Of a DNA stretch of 64,000 nt, positions 61,284 to 64,000 are shown one piece after another. The stretch is from Sphingomonas suaedae. Lineage in GTDB: Bacteria > Pseudomonadota > Alphaproteobacteria > Sphingomonadales > Sphingomonadaceae. Both the position numbers and the translations under genes were made by a program. The stretch covers positions 2,602,001 to 2,666,000 of the forward strand of contig NZ_CP042239.1 of the NCBI RefSeq assembly GCF_007833215.1, given 5' to 3'. How positions within the stretch are numbered: position 1 is the first letter of the stretch; the number at the start of each line of letters is the position of its first letter. Under the pieces are notes generated by a model, which had not been told where the DNA came from, ran no database searches, and saw only the letters and a program-made list of their open reading frames with translations.

Positions 61284-61742
61284 ATGACCAAAGGCACCCC
61301 GCCATCCACCCGACCGGAGAATCTGGCGACCGGGCCTGGTCCTATTCCAGAGCCTGAGCGACCTTCGCCTGAACGACACTCGGACGTGGCTCATCGGGGC
61401 GTTTTGGTCACCGGCGAAAATGGCGAGGACGGACCCAAGGCATTCTACATTCATATCGAAGCCAGACCGGGGAAGGAGGCAGAGGTCGAACGGATGCTGC
61501 GCGATATTTACGGCTGCGTCCTGGACGAACCCGCTACCGGCCCGTGGTTCGGCGTGCGCTATTCCGCCACGACGTTCGGCATTTTCGAAGCGTTTCCGAA
61601 CATTGCGGGCCGCGACGCACATGTGGCGGGCGGCGGCGGCGACATTTTTCGCGACAAGGATCGCATGAATGCGATTCTTGCCTATCCCGCTCATGTCTAT
61701 CGGCTGGATGTACTCTTGAACAAAATGACGGCGGGAAAGTAG
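61284..61742 (+). CDS. ABM-type monooxygenase-like small protein
   Basis: This 152-residue protein has a disordered, Pro-rich first 50 residues and then an antibiotic-biosynthesis-monooxygenase-like dimeric barrel: AFYIHIEARPGKEAEVERML and GPWFGVRYSATTFGIFEAFP. Start ATG 61284 is 6 nt after GAGGAA; ATG 61278 is also in frame. It is divergent from the LysR gene and probably controlled by it. The substrate is unknown and enzymatic activity is not assured. Confidence 0.72.
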   Translation: MTKGTPPSTRPENLATGPGPIPEPERPSPERHSDVAHRGVLVTGENGEDGPKAFYIHIEARPGKEAEVERMLRDIYGCVLDEPATGPWFGVRYSATTFGIFEAFPNIAGRDAHVAGGGGDIFRDKDRMNAILAYPAHVYRLDVLLNKMTAGK

Positions 61743-61902
61743 CTCGCTATCAGCCTCTGCCGGTCTCGCGTTCGGCAGAGGCTACCGCCCAGTGGTGTGA
61801 CCGCGATCTGAGATCATCTGCGCACCCGTGCCACCGGTGAAGAGGCGCCACGCGGCTGCCAGGTCGCCCCGCATGGGCCACGACGATGCGGTCTCCTTCG
61901 CC

Positions 61903-63564
61903 TCACCGGTCGGACGGTGTCTCGCACCGGAAGCTGCTCACCGCGGCCGTCGATCCGATTCCGCGATACACCGCCCGCTGCGGATAGGGGCAGAGCGGCC
62001 GCTGCATGTCGATCCTGCCCGGTTCCTCCGTATCGAATTTGGTTGCGACGACACGATCGGGTGCCTCGCCCTTGTCGGCCCAGGCGATCAGCGCAGAGAA
62101 CAGATCGTGCCGCGCATCGTCGGACGGCGGCCTTGGCGGGATGCCGAGCGTGGTGTTGAACGCGTCGGGGCCGGTGCCGCCGCCGCAATGCATCATGCCC
62201 GGCGCGAGGAACAGGCGCGCGCTGTCCGAGAGTTTGCTGGCGTCGCCCATCTGCGCGGCTTTGCGGTCAAAGAACGCGACCGACTGACCCGGCGGGACAA
62301 GGGTGTCGGCAAGTCCGTGAAAGACGATCAGCTTGCCGCCACGTGCCGCGAAGGGCGCGAGGCTGCCGCGTGTGGCGTCGTTGACGATTGCGCCGAGCCG
62401 CGCATCGACGAGCGGCATGTCGCGGTCGAAATCGAAGCCCTTCCAGTCCCAATTGGGGCCGAATACCCATTTGAACAGCGCGCCGAAGGGCGGCTGGTCG
62501 GCGATCGGCTTTTGCAGGAAGGACCAGCCGAAGGTATCGGGCATCTCGCTGCCCGGCAGCCAGCCATGATAGCTGGGCTTACCATCGCGGTCGGTCGGCC
62601 CGGAATAGAAGGCGCGCGCGGTCGCGACCTCGCCTGGCGTCAGGCAACTGTCCGACACTGCGCCGGTACACTGTAGAACCTGCGGATCGAACGTGCACCT
62701 CATCGGGTCGGAGATGAAGCGATCGCCCGCCAACGCGTGACCCTGCCGCCAGCACGTCGCGATCGCGGCGTTGTTGAGCAGCTTGAGCTTGGCTTCGGAA
62801 AGCAGGCGGCCGGGCGCGCGGTTCGCGGCGGCATAGTTCCACAGCACGGCGGCGTGGCCCCAGGTTCGGTTCATGACCGGCGCGCCCACCAGAATGCCGT
62901 CATAATCCTCGGGGTAATGGAACGCTTCGATCAGCCCCATCTGGCCGCCGGTCGAGCAGCCCGTGTAATAGGAGCGCCTGGGATCCTGCCCGTAAAATGC
63001 CCGGGTGATCGCCTTGCCGGTCGTGGTCATCACATGAGTCGAGAGGCGTCCCCAGTCTCGCCATTTGCGCGGCTGACCGATCAGCGCATCGCCTTCAAGT
63101 GGCGTGGCGGGGGCGGTTCCCGCATCGGTCGTGGCGGTCGCAAAGCCACGCCGCAGCCCCTCCACCATGCCCGAATAGCCGAGCGCAAAGGTGCCGGCGA
63201 ACCCGCCGCTGCCATTGCCGTGGAACACGCCGGTCCAGCCCTGCACCGGCAGCCACAGCTCGACGCCGATGTCGGAGCCGGGCTCGGACCGCACGCGCGC
63301 GACGACGCGACAGAAGCTGCGATAGCCGGGAACATCCCCCGCGATCGTTGCTTCTGCGGGCTTGGCGGGCACCAGCACCGCGCTGGCGATGGTCGTATCG
63401 CGCAGATTCAGGCCCGCGAGCGCGGCGCAGCGCGCGGCGGCGTCAGGGGCCGGTTTGCGCGCCTGGGCGTGCGCCACATTCGGAACGGTCCAGAGCGCAG
63501 TCGCGGCGAGCACGGCGATGCAAGGGGTGCCCTTCATGATCCTTTTCACCATCTTTCCAGCCAT
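61903..63564 (-). CDS. Tannase/feruloyl esterase-family protein
   Basis: This protein of about 553 residues has a signal peptide (LAATALWTVPNVAHA) and the tannase family's CS-D-HC arrangement: nucleophile in YYTGCSTGGQMGLIEAF, Asp in VFHGLADTLVPPG and His-Cys in LAPGMMHCGGGTGPD. It would cleave ester bonds of plant phenolics such as feruloyl or galloyl esters in the periplasm or outside. Starts are possible at 63564, 63552 and 63537; I give the first because it follows the transporter stop by 2 bp, suggesting coupling. It forms an operon with the MFS transporter. Confidence 0.88.
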   Translation of the reverse strand: MAGKMVKRIMKGTPCIAVLAATALWTVPNVAHAQARKPAPDAAARCAALAGLNLRDTTIASAVLVPAKPAEATIAGDVPGYRSFCRVVARVRSEPGSDIGVELWLPVQGWTGVFHGNGSGGFAGTFALGYSGMVEGLRRGFATATTDAGTAPATPLEGDALIGQPRKWRDWGRLSTHVMTTTGKAITRAFYGQDPRRSYYTGCSTGGQMGLIEAFHYPEDYDGILVGAPVMNRTWGHAAVLWNYAAANRAPGRLLSEAKLKLLNNAAIATCWRQGHALAGDRFISDPMRCTFDPQVLQCTGAVSDSCLTPGEVATARAFYSGPTDRDGKPSYHGWLPGSEMPDTFGWSFLQKPIADQPPFGALFKWVFGPNWDWKGFDFDRDMPLVDARLGAIVNDATRGSLAPFAARGGKLIVFHGLADTLVPPGQSVAFFDRKAAQMGDASKLSDSARLFLAPGMMHCGGGTGPDAFNTTLGIPPRPPSDDARHDLFSALIAWADKGEAPDRVVATKFDTEEPGRIDMQRPLCPYPQRAVYRGIGSTAAVSSFRCETPSDR

Positions 63565-63566
63565 GT

Positions 63567-64000
63567 TCACGCCACGCCGGTCGCCGACGATCGCTTGATC
63601 AGCCGGGCGAGCCACAGGAAGAGCAGGGCGGCGATGAGATACATCGGCGCCAGCGCGTAAAAGGCCATCCGCAGCGAATGGCCGCCATAATCGGCGCGGA
63701 AGAAGTCGCTCGCGATGCCGACAAAGGTCGGGCCAAGGCCGAGGCCGACAAGGTTCATGACGAGCAACAGCAAGGCGCCGGAGATCACCCGTGCGTCCGG
63801 CGCCACCTCGCTCTGGACGAAGGTGACCGTCGCGGGGAGGAAAAAAGAATTGAGGAACAGCGGGACGAACAGAAGCGCGAGCGCCACCTCCCACCGGTCC
63901 GCCGCTGCGAAGCCGAGGAAGAAGGGCAGCGCGAGCACGAGCGACAGCGCCGGTATGGTGGCATAGGCCGCCTTGTTCCGGACGGCGAAGCGATCGATCA
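63567..64000 (-). CDS. MFS transporter, C-terminal part (partial)
   Basis: The last 144 codons of a major facilitator transporter are present; the gene begins beyond the window. Membrane segments include PALSLVLALPFFLGF, VALALLFVPLFLNSFFLPAT, GALLLLVMNLVGLGLGP and LAPMYLIAALLFLWLARLI, with AFYALAPMYL near the end. The stop is 2 bp before the tannase gene, so it may import the aromatic ester or its product (inference). Confidence 0.85.
   Translation of the reverse strand, partial: IDRFAVRNKAAYATIPALSLVLALPFFLGFAAADRWEVALALLFVPLFLNSFFLPATVTFVQSEVAPDARVISGALLLLVMNLVGLGLGPTFVGIASDFFRADYGGHSLRMAFYALAPMYLIAALLFLWLARLIKRSSATGVA

Overview
The window looks like chromosome of a sphingomonad-like alphaproteobacterium. 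The evidence is high GC content, a gltD - DUF2059 - DUF2059 - gltB operon, a REP-like repeat of the type common in that group, an ECF sigma/FecR/TonB-receptor set with an STN domain, and MOBQ/Ti-type TraA, TraC and TraD. This is inference from gene content; no 16S rRNA gene is present.

Layout. (1) 1-5322 is backbone: glutamate synthase genes (gltD apparently frameshifted), uppP and an NDUFA9-like reductase, all on the minus strand. (2) 5447-43681 is one integrated genomic island of about 38 kb. It starts at the 3' end of a tRNA-Leu(CAG) gene, carries a P4-type integrase next to the tRNA, and ends at an imperfect copy (20 of 21 bases) of the tRNA 3' end. It is mobilisable rather than self-transferring as far as can be seen: it has a TraA relaxase, TraC/TraD-like proteins and a candidate oriT, but no type IV secretion genes. 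Its cargo is mostly defence: a rearranged Hsp70-like ATPase followed by a broken RecB-like nuclease gene, a two-gene membrane protein module, a ScoMcrA-like HNH nuclease, an MNT-HEPN protein, a DUF3800 gene and a NucS-like nuclease gene, a SPARDA-type short Argonaute with its DREN-APAZ nuclease flanked by two nuclease-like genes, an IS110 element, a complete type I restriction system, and McrBC whose McrB has an inserted EVE/PUA-like domain. An ArdC-like antirestriction gene sits among them.

(3) 43888-51055 is an RNA repair and RNA quality-control locus: rtcR (sigma-54 activator with CARF domain) is divergent from a sigma-54 promoter that drives rsr (Ro60), four tandem Y-RNA-like genes, rtcB, a nucleotidyltransferase gene and rtcA. 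The four RNAs share a 23-nt block (20 positions invariant) and a closing stem, and each contains a tRNA-like T arm; one contains a circularly permuted tRNA with a full 7-bp acceptor stem. I consider this RNA array the most striking feature of the window.

(4) 51513-60272 is a plus-strand cluster of tightly spaced or overlapping genes: a polytopic membrane protein, a DUF2141 protein, a glycosyltransferase, an LptF/LptG-like permease, an ECF sigma factor, FecR, a TonB receptor and a polysaccharide deacetylase. It may handle a surface or scavenged glycoconjugate. (5) 60269-64000 holds a LysR regulator, a small monooxygenase-like protein, a tannase/feruloyl esterase and the end of an MFS transporter.
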